This document shows positions 1 to 7,948 of a stretch of DNA of 64,000 bases, piece after piece (the stretch's first letter is position 1; the number at the start of each line of letters is the position of its first letter). Location of the stretch: assembly GCA_049515655.1 (NCBI GenBank), contig JBEKTW010000002.1:62001-126000 (forward strand). The letters are read 5' to 3'. The position numbers and the translations under genes are program-made. The notes under the pieces are model-generated. The model did no database searches and had not been told where the DNA came from. It saw nothing but the letters and a program-made list of their open reading frames with translations. The stretch comes from JBEKTW01 sp049515655 (GTDB lineage: Bacteria; Bacteroidota; Ignavibacteria; UBA10030; SZUA-254).

Positions 1-243
1 ACACTCCCCTAGATAAAACTGGGCACTGTCGGCAACGGTGGATCCTGTGAACTGAAGCTTCACAACTTCAAATTCGTTGATAGCCTCCAGATAGTCGCCG
101 TCCAAGAACTTCTTCCTGCCCTCCTTGTACCGATCCTCGGCACTGAGCGTGAGGGCTGGCTTCGATGAGCCACAGGAGCCAAGCAACCCCGATGCAAGCG
201 TGATGATGACCGCCGCAAGAACTCCTTTCACCCGGCTTTTCAT
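1..243 (-). CDS. bamD: BamD-like outer-membrane assembly lipoprotein (partial, N-terminus)
   Basis: Only the first 81 codons are inside the window; the gene runs off the left edge. The product starts with a short basic region and a hydrophobic stretch ending in a lipobox (LLGSC, lipid-modified Cys24). About ten residues later comes a TPR-like segment (DRYKEGRKKFLDGDYLEAIN) followed by FEVVKLQFTGSTVADSAQFYLGE. That tetratricopeptide pattern with a ...AQFYLGE helix is typical of BamD/ComL, the lipoprotein that helps the BamA complex insert beta-barrels in the outer membrane. The ATG at 241-243 lies 13 bases after the stop of the upstream gene on the same strand, so the two are probably cotranscribed. 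Since only the first TPR is seen, another TPR lipoprotein remains possible. Confidence 0.72.
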   Translation of the reverse strand, partial: MKSRVKGVLAAVIITLASGLLGSCGSSKPALTLSAEDRYKEGRKKFLDGDYLEAINEFEVVKLQFTGSTVADSAQFYLGEC

Positions 244-256
244 GTTGCTTGCCACG

Positions 257-928
257 TCAGCTTCGTATGTGAAAAAACAGATAAACCGCCACGGCGGTCG
301 TTCCAACAATGATCAAGGGCTCGATGAAGCGGTCGAGAGCATTATCATCGGGAAGAATCGCATGTGTACTCTTGAGAACGGGCTGCTCGAGAATTGAGAT
401 TTCTTCCACAAGCACCGTGTCAACATCGTCCCGAAAGAGAGTCCGGCTCGAGCGGATCTCATGCGTTTCATTGTCGGATGTTTGATACGCCAGCGAGACG
501 GTAGCGGTTCGCCGAATCTTCGCGGACCCGAAAATGCCTTCATGGAACAGTCCATCGTAGTGGATTTGCATATTCACGATCATTGCATTCACTGAATACC
601 GTGCAGTTGTCGCCCGGCCAGGCTGGTCACCCTTTGGGAGAGTATCCGAGAATACCTGGGTCCCCAATTCCCGCAGAGCGGCAGTTAATGACTGCTCCAC
701 GAGCCATGAATCGTCGGCAGGCTGAATTCTCACCGATATGCGGTCGCCCGGCTCAAATTTCGATTGAGCTGCAATATCCTTGCTTAATCTGATAAGGATG
801 CCCTGGAGAACCTCGAGATTGGTTTTCGTCGCACCGTGCGTATCACTTCCCCCACTCATCGAGCACAGTGACGTGTTCTCCAAACCAATCAGAAGAACGA
901 CAACACCGACGATTTTTTTATTCAACAA
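257..928 (-). CDS. Unknown membrane-anchored protein
   Basis: A 223-residue protein that I do not recognise. It has an N-terminal hydrophobic segment (residues about 5-23, possible signal anchor), a middle region of alternating beta-type residues without cysteine clusters or an obvious catalytic motif, and a hydrophobic C-terminal helix (about residues 201-220, EPLIIVGTTAVAVYLFFHIRS). A two-anchor or tail-anchored envelope protein is likely. The start appears to be TTG (two TTG codons in a row) behind a GGCAGG-like ribosome site, 16 bases after the stop of the glutamate dehydrogenase gene. The bamD-like gene follows after 13 bases. Its position next to bamD suggests an envelope role, but that is inference. 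Confidence 0.7.
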   Translation of the reverse strand: MLNKKIVGVVVLLIGLENTSLCSMSGGSDTHGATKTNLEVLQGILIRLSKDIAAQSKFEPGDRISVRIQPADDSWLVEQSLTAALRELGTQVFSDTLPKGDQPGRATTARYSVNAMIVNMQIHYDGLFHEGIFGSAKIRRTATVSLAYQTSDNETHEIRSSRTLFRDDVDTVLVEEISILEQPVLKSTHAILPDDNALDRFIEPLIIVGTTAVAVYLFFHIRS

Positions 929-944
929 TCCGACCTGCCGATGA

Positions 945-2234
945 TTAGCCGTAGATACCCCGCACCTTCAATGTTCTTGCGACTTTGTCAATCGCGATAA
1001 TGTACGCTGCAATTCTGAGGGATACCTTGTAGTGTTGAGCGGTACTGTAGACGGTCTCGAACGATTGGCGCATCATCCGTTCCAACCTTCGGTTGACCCT
1101 GTCAAGAGTCCAGAAATAGCCAATCCGATCCTGTACCCACTCAAAGTATGAAACGGTCACACCGCCTGCATTCGCAAGGATATCCGGTATGACCATGATT
1201 CCCTTTTGCTGAAGGATCGGGTCTGCGTTTGCCACTGTCGGACCGTTTGCTCCCTCACAGATGATTTTTGCCTTAATCTTCGCCGCATTCTTTGCCGTGA
1301 TTTGGCCTTCCCGTGCGGCGGGCACCAGGACATCGCACGGCAGTTCAAGGAACGCCTCTGGGCGGATATGGTCGGCACCGGGGAAGCCTTTCAACAGACG
1401 ATGGGCGCTCACCCATTTCAATGCTTCTTCGATATTAATTCCCTTGGTGTTCACACACGACGTACTGACGTCGGAAATGCCGACGACCTTGCATCCGTGT
1501 TCGGCGAGGAGCTGGGCGGTCACCGACCCGACATTGCCGAAACCCTGAACAACGACGGTCGTGTCGATGGGTTTGATGCCGAGCTTCTCCATCGCAGCAA
1601 GCGTGGTAATCATGCATCCTCGTCCCGTGGCTTCGCGGCGGCCAAGCGAGCCGCCGATGATCAGCGGCTTGCCCGTTACAACCGCCGTTTCTGTCCGCTT
1701 CATGTGCATGCTGTACGTATCCATGATCCATGCCATGACCTGCTCGTCGGTATTCATATCGGGAGCCGGGATGTCGCGGTCGGGGCCGAATACATCGAGC
1801 AGGTTCGATGTATACCGGCGTGTGATCTTCTCGAGTTCAACTCTTGTAAGTTTTGTAACGTCGCAACGCACCGCGCCTTTCGCGCCGCCAAATGGAATAT
1901 TCATCACCGCGCACTTCCAGGTCATCCACGCAGCGAGGGCTTTCACTTCATCCAATGAGACGTCGGGAGCATAACGGATGCCGCCTTTCGAAGGGCCAAG
2001 AACATCATTGTGGATGACACGGTATCCCTCGAATATCTCCATCCGTCCATCGTCCATCTGAATTGGAATCGAGATGATGACTTGCTTCGTGGGAGTTTTG
2101 AGATACTTGTAAACTCCCGGCTCGAGGTTCAAAATCTCCGCGGCCACGTCGAATCGCTTCATCATCGATTCAAAAGGATTACTTTTGTCCGGAATGGGGG
2201 TCGGCTCGTAGTACACCGAGGATTCTTCAGTCAT
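945..2234 (-). CDS. gdhA: Glu/Leu/Phe/Val dehydrogenase, probably glutamate dehydrogenase
   Basis: Catalyses reversible oxidative deamination of glutamate to 2-oxoglutarate and ammonia with NAD(P). The 429-residue length fits hexameric GDH of the short type. The Glu/Leu/Phe/Val dehydrogenase signature with the catalytic lysine is seen as PFGGAKG at residues 114-120, followed further on by the APDMNT segment and the nucleotide-binding GFGNVG motif near residue 235. I chose the ATG at 2232-2234 because AAGAAGG lies 7 bases before it; a TTG seven codons upstream keeps the frame open but has no good ribosome site. First gene of a minus-strand run with the unknown membrane protein and the bamD-like gene. 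GDH versus another amino-acid dehydrogenase cannot be settled by eye, but PFGGAKG and overall similarity favour GDH. Confidence 0.93.
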   Translation of the reverse strand: MTEESSVYYEPTPIPDKSNPFESMMKRFDVAAEILNLEPGVYKYLKTPTKQVIISIPIQMDDGRMEIFEGYRVIHNDVLGPSKGGIRYAPDVSLDEVKALAAWMTWKCAVMNIPFGGAKGAVRCDVTKLTRVELEKITRRYTSNLLDVFGPDRDIPAPDMNTDEQVMAWIMDTYSMHMKRTETAVVTGKPLIIGGSLGRREATGRGCMITTLAAMEKLGIKPIDTTVVVQGFGNVGSVTAQLLAEHGCKVVGISDVSTSCVNTKGINIEEALKWVSAHRLLKGFPGADHIRPEAFLELPCDVLVPAAREGQITAKNAAKIKAKIICEGANGPTVANADPILQQKGIMVIPDILANAGGVTVSYFEWVQDRIGYFWTLDRVNRRLERMMRQSFETVYSTAQHYKVSLRIAAYIIAIDKVARTLKVRGIYG

Positions 2235-2302
2235 GGAGTGCCTTCTTTGTCTCAAAAAATTGTTGAACTTCCGTTGGACAGTGAGAACATCAGAATCTGC
2301 AA

Positions 2303-3157
2303 TTAGGCTCCAGCCATTGCGATCTTTTGGAGACGTTCAATCCGTTCATGGAGCGGTGGATGCGTGGAGAATAACTTCATGACTCCACCGCCATGCAGCG
2401 GGCTGACGATAAACAAATGCGCCGTCGCAGGGGAAGTTTTTCCCATGGGAATTTGCTGAACACCGCGCTCGAGCTTTTGCAGGGCGTTTGCCAGCGAAAG
2501 GGGCCTGTGAGTGATATGCGCGCCTCCTTCGTCTGCCGCGAACTCGCGTGAACGAGAGATCGCGAGTTGAACGACCGTCGCCGCAATAGGGGCCACAATG
2601 AGCAGGAGAAGCTCGGCGAGCCCATTCGAACCACGCCGGTCACTACGCCCTCCCCCTGCAAACATCATCGACCACCCGGCCATACGAGCGATGAACACGA
2701 TTGTCCCGACCATAGTGGCAACGATTGTCCCCGTCAGGATATCGCGATGTTTGATATGAGCGAATTCATGAGCCAGAACCCCCTCGAGCTCGTCATCGCT
2801 CAGCAAACTGAGAATGCCCCGCGTGGCAGCGACGGCAGCATGTTCGGAATTACGCCCCGTCGCAAAGGCATTCGGCGTGTCGTCTGGAATAATATACACT
2901 CTCGGGATGGGCAGTTGTGCGGCAGTTGCCACCCTGGAAACGATCGAGAATAATCTCGGTTCTTCGGCTTCCGTGACCTCCTTCGCATGGTACATCATCA
3001 AGACGATTTTGTCGGAGAACCAGTAGGAGCCGAAGTTCATGACCAACGAAATCACAAGCGCCAGGATCATCCCCTGCTGGCCGCCGAGCAATGATCCCAC
3101 GATCAAAAGGAACACCATCAACAGTGTCATCAAAAAGACAGTTTTCACGGAATTCAT
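2303..3157 (-). CDS. htpX: HtpX-family membrane zinc metalloprotease
   Basis: A 284-residue M48 peptidase that degrades misfolded membrane proteins in the inner membrane. Two hydrophobic helices occupy residues about 5-25 and 28-45. The zinc motif HEFAH is at residues 130-134 and the third ligand is in SREFAADEGGA near residue 207. A second membrane pair (VATMVGTIVFIARMAGW and ELLLLIVAPIAATVV) lies between these motifs, and the protein ends with the family-typical THPPLHERIERL. Length and topology match HtpX well. It stands 68 bases upstream of gdhA on the same strand, with a repeat-bearing spacer behind it. It is probably a stress-induced gene, but no heat-shock promoter could be recognised. 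Confidence 0.95.
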   Translation of the reverse strand: MNSVKTVFLMTLLMVFLLIVGSLLGGQQGMILALVISLVMNFGSYWFSDKIVLMMYHAKEVTEAEEPRLFSIVSRVATAAQLPIPRVYIIPDDTPNAFATGRNSEHAAVAATRGILSLLSDDELEGVLAHEFAHIKHRDILTGTIVATMVGTIVFIARMAGWSMMFAGGGRSDRRGSNGLAELLLLIVAPIAATVVQLAISRSREFAADEGGAHITHRPLSLANALQKLERGVQQIPMGKTSPATAHLFIVSPLHGGGVMKLFSTHPPLHERIERLQKIAMAGA

Positions 3158-3246
3158 TGGGCTTTCAATATCCTTTCATCATCGAATTTCCTTGAAAATT
3201 TAGCGAAAAAATGAATGATTTGCAAGAATGAAAGGCCGGGGGTAGT

Positions 3247-3298
3247 GCATCATTTTCATCTTGAATGCTCTGCCGACCCCAACTTTCGTCATCCCCTT
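3247..3298 (+). repeat. Dispersed intergenic repeat, copy A
   Basis: Begins GCATCATTTTCA, continues with a TTGAATGC segment and GCCGACCCC, and ends near TTTCGTCATCCCCT. Similar sequence is found at 6659-6712 and, reversed, at 21420-21471. All three copies are intergenic. Confidence 0.6.
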
Positions 3299-3455
3299 CG
3301 TAAGCGGCCCCGCACTCTCCCCTAACAGCGTACGGGTTCAGGCTAGACATGTCGAATTCAAATTTGGATCCTACCCAGGTTCTGCCACAGATTAAATCAA
3401 GATAAAATATTCAAACGCGAGTGCGCAAAGGATACAAATAGCCACGTTCTATCCC

Positions 3456-3541
3456 CTCTGCGTGCTCTGCGATTCCTTTCTTTGCGTGCGTGGTAAAGCT
3501 TTAAACGCAGAGACCGCAAAGGAAGCGCAAGGAACGCAAAG
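3456..3541. repeat. Inverted GCAAAG/CTTTGC repeat array, copy 1
   Basis: The left arm reads as CTCTGCGTGCTCTGCG...CTTTGCGTGCG and the right arm as CGCAGAGACCGCAAAGG...GCAAGGAACGCAAAG, separated by AAAGCTTTAAA. The arms are imperfect reverse complements. A similar array is at 17836-17920. Confidence 0.55.
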
Positions 3542-3641
3542 TGTTTGCTGTCCCTGATGTTTTCGTGCCTTTGCATTAAAGGTCTTCAAACTGACGCAAA
3601 AGGCAGCCGGCGTTCACGGCTGAAATTGCATGTCAGTAATC

Positions 3642-6407
3642 CTATGACTTCAATAACGATCTCAGCACATACTGCAGGATGCCATCGTTCCTGTAGTAAT
3701 CAACTTCATTGGGTGTATCGATGCGGCAAATGGCGGAAAACACCACAGTGGCCCCTTCCTTGCCTCGCGCACTAATTTTCATTTTCTTTCCCGGACGCAA
3801 GTCGGAAGCGATGCCCTCGACGTCAAACTCTTCGAAGCCCGACAAGCCAAGCGTTTTCCAGCTCTGTCCATCCTCAAACTGAAGGGGCAGTACACCCATG
3901 CCGACGAGGTTGCTGCGGTGAATACGTTCGAAGCTCTCCGCGATGACAGCACGTACGCCGAGCATTCGCGGACCCTTGGCCGCCCAATCGCGTGATGAGC
4001 CCGAACCGTACTCCTTTCCGGCGATGACGAGAAGAGGTGCTTCTTCGTCCCTGTATTTCATCGCGGCATCGAAAATACTAATCGGCTCCCTTGATGATCG
4101 ATGGATCGTCCATCCCCCCTCCGTTCCGGGAGCAAGCAGGTTGCGTAACCGGATGTTCGCAAACGTTCCCCGCATCATCACATCATGGTTGCCGCGACGG
4201 GCTCCGTACGAATTGAAATCCTTCTTTTGCACACGGTGCGCAATCAGATATTGCCCGGCAGGACTTTTTTCCGCTATCGACCCCGCGGGGGAAATGTGGT
4301 CCGTTGTGATGGAATCTCCGAACAATGCCAGCACTCTCGCGCCGTGAATATCTTTGAGCGGTTTGGGTTGCCTTGGCATTTTCTCAAAGAACGGTGCCGC
4401 TTTGATATACGTTGAATCCTCTCCCCACACATACTGGCCGCCCGTCAGTACGTCCAGGGTTCTCCATCGCTCATCGCCATTGAATACATCCGAATATTGC
4501 CGACGGTACATCTCCGACTTCACGGAAGACCGAATGGTCGATTCGACTTCTTCGGGTGACGGCCAGATATCCTTAAGATAGACTGGTTGGCCGCCGGGGC
4601 TTTTGCCGACAGGTTCCCGCTGGAGGTCGATGTCCATCGTTCCAGCAAGCGCGTATACGACCACCAAAGGAGGAGAGGCAAGATAGTTCGCTCGCACCTG
4701 CTGCTGAATACGCCCCTCAAAATTCCTGTTCCCGGAAAGGACGGAGGTGACGACGAAGTCGTTGTCCTGAATTGCTTTTGAAACCGGTTCCGGCAGCGGT
4801 CCGCTGTTACCAATGCAGGTTGTACAACCATACCCTACGAGATTGAATCCCAGTCTGTCGAGCGACTTGTCCAGACCCGCTTCGCGCAAATACTCGGTGA
4901 CGACTTTCGAGCCGGGGGCGAGGCTTGTCTTCACCCAGGGTTTTGATTGGAGCCCTTTCTCCACCGCTTTCTTCGCAAGAAGACCGGCGGCCACCATTAC
5001 CGATGGATTGGAGGTATTCGTGCAACTCGTAATTGCAGCAATGACAACGGCACCGTGGCCGAGCTGAAATTCTTTTCCTCCATAATTGACGGGAACTTGT
5101 TTCACGATGCTTTCAATGCCGCCCGCTTTTGTTCCGGTGCCGTCCGCCCACTTTTCAGCACTTGCCCCGTCGAGCGGAAGACCTTTCGTCGTCACCATTT
5201 CAATAAGCGCCTTACGATAGGCGAATTTTGATTGGGATAGTGATATCCGGTCTTGTGGCCTCTTCGGTCCGGCGATGCTCGGCTCTACTGTACCGAGGTC
5301 TAGTTGGATCGTGTCAGAGTACACCGGTTCGGGTGCATCGTCTCCACGGAATATCCCTTGTTCTTTGCAGTAGGCCTCAACGAGTGAAGCAAGCGTATTC
5401 TCTCGTCCGGTGAAACGAAGATAGTTTATCGTTTCGTCGTCTACGGGAAAAAACCCCATTGTTGCTCCGTACTCGGGCGACATATTCGCAATGGTTGCGC
5501 GATTGGCGAGACTGAGCGAAGAAACACCCGGACCATAAAATTCCACAAATGCTCCGACCACACCTTTCTTGCGCAACATCTGTGTAACGGTCAAAACCAG
5601 ATCGGTCGCCGTGGCACCGGGCTTTAGATTGCCGTGAAGTTTGAAGCCGACCACCTTGGGAATGAGCATTGAAATTGGCTGGCCAAGCATCGCCGCCTCC
5701 GCTTCGATTCCACCTACTCCCCAGCCAAGAACGCCAAGACCGTTAATCATGGTCGTGTGAGAATCAGTGCCGACAAGAGTATCGGGATACGCCTGCAGTT
5801 GCCCATCGTCCTCCTTTGTGAACACGACGCGGGCAAGGTATTCAAGGTTCACCTGATGGACAATTCCAGTGTCGGGGGGCACGACACGAAAATTCTTGAA
5901 TGCCTGTTGGCCCCAGCGCAAGAAGGCATACCGCTCTTTGTTGCGTTCAAATTCCTTTTCAGCGTTCAGGCGGAATGCCATTCCAGTACCGTACTCGTCT
6001 ACCTGTACCGAATGGTCAATAACGAGGTCAACCGGCTGCAACGGATTAACCTTGCTTGGGTCTCCTCCCATCTTCACGATGGCGTCTCGCATCACTGCCA
6101 GGTCGACCACACACGGTACACCCGTGAAGTCCTGCAGTAGCACTCTTGCCGGCATGAAAGAAATCTCCTTGTCGGGAGTCGCGGTCGGATTCCATGTCGC
6201 GAGCGCTTCAATGTCCTCCCTCCGGACGGACTGTCCGTCTTCGTGACGCAAAAGGTTCTCCAGCAAGATGCGCAACGAATAAGGCAACTGCGAGAGGCTC
6301 CTCGAAAGTCGCTTCTCTAATATCTGGAGAGAGAAGATTGTGTACGTTTGATTATTGAGGGTGAACCGGGACTTCGTCTGACACGTATTTTTCGATTCCA
6401 TAACCAT
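3642..6407 (-). CDS. acnA: Aconitate hydratase A
   Basis: Interconverts citrate and isocitrate in the TCA cycle using a [4Fe-4S] cluster. The 921-residue product has the AcnA/IRP architecture: catalytic domains 1-3 followed by a linker and a C-terminal swivel domain (about residue 700 onward, with the YGSGSSRDWAAKG loop). Cluster ligands are Cys462 (in ITSCTNTSNPS), Cys528 and Cys531 (in GYGCTTCIGNSGP). The VGTDSHTTMINGLG motif lies near residue 212. The start may be the first ATG (6407) or a second ATG two codons later (6401); the difference is trivial. About 100 bases upstream lies an unusual folded element with a T-run (6505-6577) that could be a terminator or attenuator for this gene. Confidence 0.97.
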   Translation of the reverse strand: MVMESKNTCQTKSRFTLNNQTYTIFSLQILEKRLSRSLSQLPYSLRILLENLLRHEDGQSVRREDIEALATWNPTATPDKEISFMPARVLLQDFTGVPCVVDLAVMRDAIVKMGGDPSKVNPLQPVDLVIDHSVQVDEYGTGMAFRLNAEKEFERNKERYAFLRWGQQAFKNFRVVPPDTGIVHQVNLEYLARVVFTKEDDGQLQAYPDTLVGTDSHTTMINGLGVLGWGVGGIEAEAAMLGQPISMLIPKVVGFKLHGNLKPGATATDLVLTVTQMLRKKGVVGAFVEFYGPGVSSLSLANRATIANMSPEYGATMGFFPVDDETINYLRFTGRENTLASLVEAYCKEQGIFRGDDAPEPVYSDTIQLDLGTVEPSIAGPKRPQDRISLSQSKFAYRKALIEMVTTKGLPLDGASAEKWADGTGTKAGGIESIVKQVPVNYGGKEFQLGHGAVVIAAITSCTNTSNPSVMVAAGLLAKKAVEKGLQSKPWVKTSLAPGSKVVTEYLREAGLDKSLDRLGFNLVGYGCTTCIGNSGPLPEPVSKAIQDNDFVVTSVLSGNRNFEGRIQQQVRANYLASPPLVVVYALAGTMDIDLQREPVGKSPGGQPVYLKDIWPSPEEVESTIRSSVKSEMYRRQYSDVFNGDERWRTLDVLTGGQYVWGEDSTYIKAAPFFEKMPRQPKPLKDIHGARVLALFGDSITTDHISPAGSIAEKSPAGQYLIAHRVQKKDFNSYGARRGNHDVMMRGTFANIRLRNLLAPGTEGGWTIHRSSREPISIFDAAMKYRDEEAPLLVIAGKEYGSGSSRDWAAKGPRMLGVRAVIAESFERIHRSNLVGMGVLPLQFEDGQSWKTLGLSGFEEFDVEGIASDLRPGKKMKISARGKEGATVVFSAICRIDTPNEVDYYRNDGILQYVLRSLLKS

Positions 6408-6504
6408 TCGTGCAAATTATTTATTCAGATAAAAACGTAGGGGAAAAAAACGAAACCGGAAAACGAGCAAGTTGCTGCCATCTTTGAAAAACTGCGAGTC
6501 AACC

Positions 6505-6577
6505 AAAAAAAAAGCGTGAGCCTAGCTTGCCGGATCGTGGGGAGGCGACACGATTCCGACGGGGGTGCCAGGCTCAC
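6505..6577 (-). ncRNA. Structured RNA element or attenuator upstream of acnA
   Basis: On the minus strand an outer stem (GTGAGCCT at 6570-6577 pairing with AGGCTCAC at 6516-6523) encloses an inner hairpin (6549-6558 with 6531-6539; nine pairs and one bulge, nine-base loop). It is followed at once by GC and a run of nine T (6505-6513). The T-run right behind a strong stem is what a Rho-independent terminator or an attenuator looks like. The nested two-stem fold is more elaborate than a plain terminator. It lies about 100 bases before the acnA start and about 250 bases after the gpmA stop, so it could end the gpmA transcript, regulate acnA, or be a separate small RNA. Confidence 0.5.
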
Positions 6578-6658
6578 ACTAGTTAGCTAAAACTCACTAA
6601 GGGATTATCGCCTATGCATAAGTTAGCATATCATTTTGTTAATTCCAAATCTGGTGGC

Positions 6659-6712
6659 GCATCATTTTCAATGTTCAGTGCTGTGCACGACCCCACCTTC
6701 CGTCCTCCCCTT
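6659..6712 (+). repeat. Dispersed intergenic repeat, copy B
   Basis: GCATCATTTTCA, then TTCAGTGC, CACGACCCC and CCTTCCGTCCTCCCCT, matching copies A (3247-3298) and C (21420-21471, reversed). In this copy it runs into two G/C-rich hairpins (6704-6752). Confidence 0.6.
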
Positions 6713-6827
6713 GGCAAGGGGAGGAAACTTCTCCCCCTTTTTCAAGGGGGAGAATACAAGAGGGGGTCACGCATGGAGGGTGAGACTTCAGACATAAGGT
6801 CTATGCAGAAGCGCGGGTTCAATGCCC

Positions 6828-7577
6828 TCAGTTACGTGCTTTCCCCTGCTTAGCAACGGCTTCCATGGCCTTTTTGACCGAGTCCGGGTCTCCAAGGTAG
6901 TAATGCTTCAACGGACGAAGTTGCTCATCCAACTCGTACACCAAGGGCACACCCGTTGGGATATTGAGATCCACAATCGCCTCGTCGGAGACGTTATCGA
7001 GATACTTCACGAGCGCGCGAAGGCTATTACCATGGGCGGCGATGATCGTGCGTTTTCCGGAACGCACAGTCGGCACAATCGTTTCATGCCAATACGGGAG
7101 AAAACGGGAGACCGTGTCCTTCAGGCACTCTGTAAGCGGGATTTCGCCGGGGGCGAGGTTACGATAGCGCACATCTTTGGCAGGACTACGCGAATCCGAA
7201 GGGTCGAGGGCTGGAGGCCGGACGTCATAACTTCTGCGCCACACATGCACTTGCTGCTCACCGAACTTAGATGCCGTCTCAGCTTTGTTCAGGCCCTGCA
7301 AAGCACCGTAGTGCCGTTCATTTAGTCTCCACGAATTATACACGGGGATCCACATCAAATCCATTTCTTCCAGAGCAATCCACAGCGTACGGATTGCGCG
7401 TTTCAAGACAGAAGTGAATGCAATGTCGAAGATGAAACCCTGCTCACCAAGCATTTTCGCCCCCTGGTGGGCTTCCTGGATTCCCTTTTCCGAAAGGTCC
7501 ACATCGGTCCATCCGGTAAATCGATTCTCTTTGTTCCAGACACTTTCGCCGTGTCGAAGTAAAACAATTTTATACAT
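6828..7577 (-). CDS. gpmA: 2,3-bisphosphoglycerate-dependent phosphoglycerate mutase
   Basis: Interconverts 3- and 2-phosphoglycerate in glycolysis and gluconeogenesis. The 249-residue length is exact for the dPGM class. The phosphohistidine motif LRHGESVWN places the catalytic His at residue 9; the active-site WRLNERHYGALQG lies near residue 85 and the second histidine in AAHGNSLRALVK near residue 181. The cofactor-dependent class is recognised by the insert and the FTGWTDVDLSEKG segment. Transcribed alone or toward acnA; the spacer downstream contains a terminator-like fold. Confidence 0.97.
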   Translation of the reverse strand: MYKIVLLRHGESVWNKENRFTGWTDVDLSEKGIQEAHQGAKMLGEQGFIFDIAFTSVLKRAIRTLWIALEEMDLMWIPVYNSWRLNERHYGALQGLNKAETASKFGEQQVHVWRRSYDVRPPALDPSDSRSPAKDVRYRNLAPGEIPLTECLKDTVSRFLPYWHETIVPTVRSGKRTIIAAHGNSLRALVKYLDNVSDEAIVDLNIPTGVPLVYELDEQLRPLKHYYLGDPDSVKKAMEAVAKQGKARN

Positions 7578-7948
7578 AAAATTTTCCTCGATTAAGTCTC
7601 AGAATACTTCTTGAGATCCTTGACATAAGTAAGTGATGTTACACAGAGCTATGATTCCTTGTGAAAAATCCTAAATCCGAATATCTAAATCCTAAGCAAA
7701 TCCCAAATGCTAATATCAAAATCCCAAACCGATATGTCATCCTGACAACTACTTTTGTTTGTAGTGTTTCGCTTCGCCCAACATGACAAATTGGAATTGG
7801 GTTTTGTTCCGCTTCTGGATTCCGCTGGGTAGCAGGATTCTGAGAGGCGGAATTTAAGATCTCGGATTTCGTGCTTCGAATTTTGGATATCGAACCTTGT
7901 TTTGCCTAATATCACGAAGTAAGATACGAAAAGTTCATCGCAAATACA
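7578..7948. other. Repeat-filled intergenic region
   Basis: No gene. It holds one member of the AAATCC inverted-repeat family (left arm 7669-7732, right arm about 7850-7910), enclosing a TGTCATCCTGAC segment and a TTTGTTTGTAGTG stretch. An open frame on the minus strand (7685-7915) is an artefact of the repeat words. Confidence 0.65.
7669..7910. repeat. AAATCC-family long inverted repeat, element 1
   Basis: The left arm is a run of words such as CTAAATCCGAATATCTAAATC and AAATCCCAAA. The right arm carries the reverse words (GATCTCGGATTTCGTGCTTCG, TTTTGGATATCG). The arms could fold into a long imperfect stem. Related elements lie at 11291-11440 and 12533-12730. Confidence 0.55.

Larger units (their letters stand above)
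3158..3641. other. Repeat-bearing intergenic region
   Basis: No gene is supported here. The stretch holds one copy of a ~52-bp dispersed element (3247-3298) and an inverted array of GCAAAG/CTTTGC words (about 3456-3541, centred on AAAGCTTT at 3495-3502). Both recur elsewhere in the window. The short open frames across it are made of these repeats. Confidence 0.7.
6408..6827. other. Intergenic region with folded element and palindromes
   Basis: No gene is supported. From the acnA side it holds a folded element with a T-run (6505-6577, separate entry), a dispersed repeat (6659-6712) and two consecutive hairpins: CCTCCCCTT/AAGGGGAGG at 6704-6724 and CTCCCCCTT/AAGGGGGAG at 6731-6752. An open frame over 6614-6853 consists mostly of these repeats. 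Confidence 0.65.

Noticed and set aside
1206..1958. Plus-strand open frame of about 250 codons inside gdhA
   Set aside because: Antisense to a conserved enzyme gene; product has no domain and no ribosome site.
3165..3350. Small minus-strand gene (about 61 codons) behind htpX
   Set aside because: It overlaps dispersed repeat copy A, has no domain, and is not supported by a ribosome site.
6505..6577. SRP RNA
   Set aside because: The fold is short and lacks the conserved GGAAG-type tip and asymmetric loop of bacterial SRP RNA.
7685..7915. Small minus-strand gene in the repeat spacer
   Set aside because: It consists of the AAATCC repeat words and a TGTCATCCTGAC segment; product is of low complexity.
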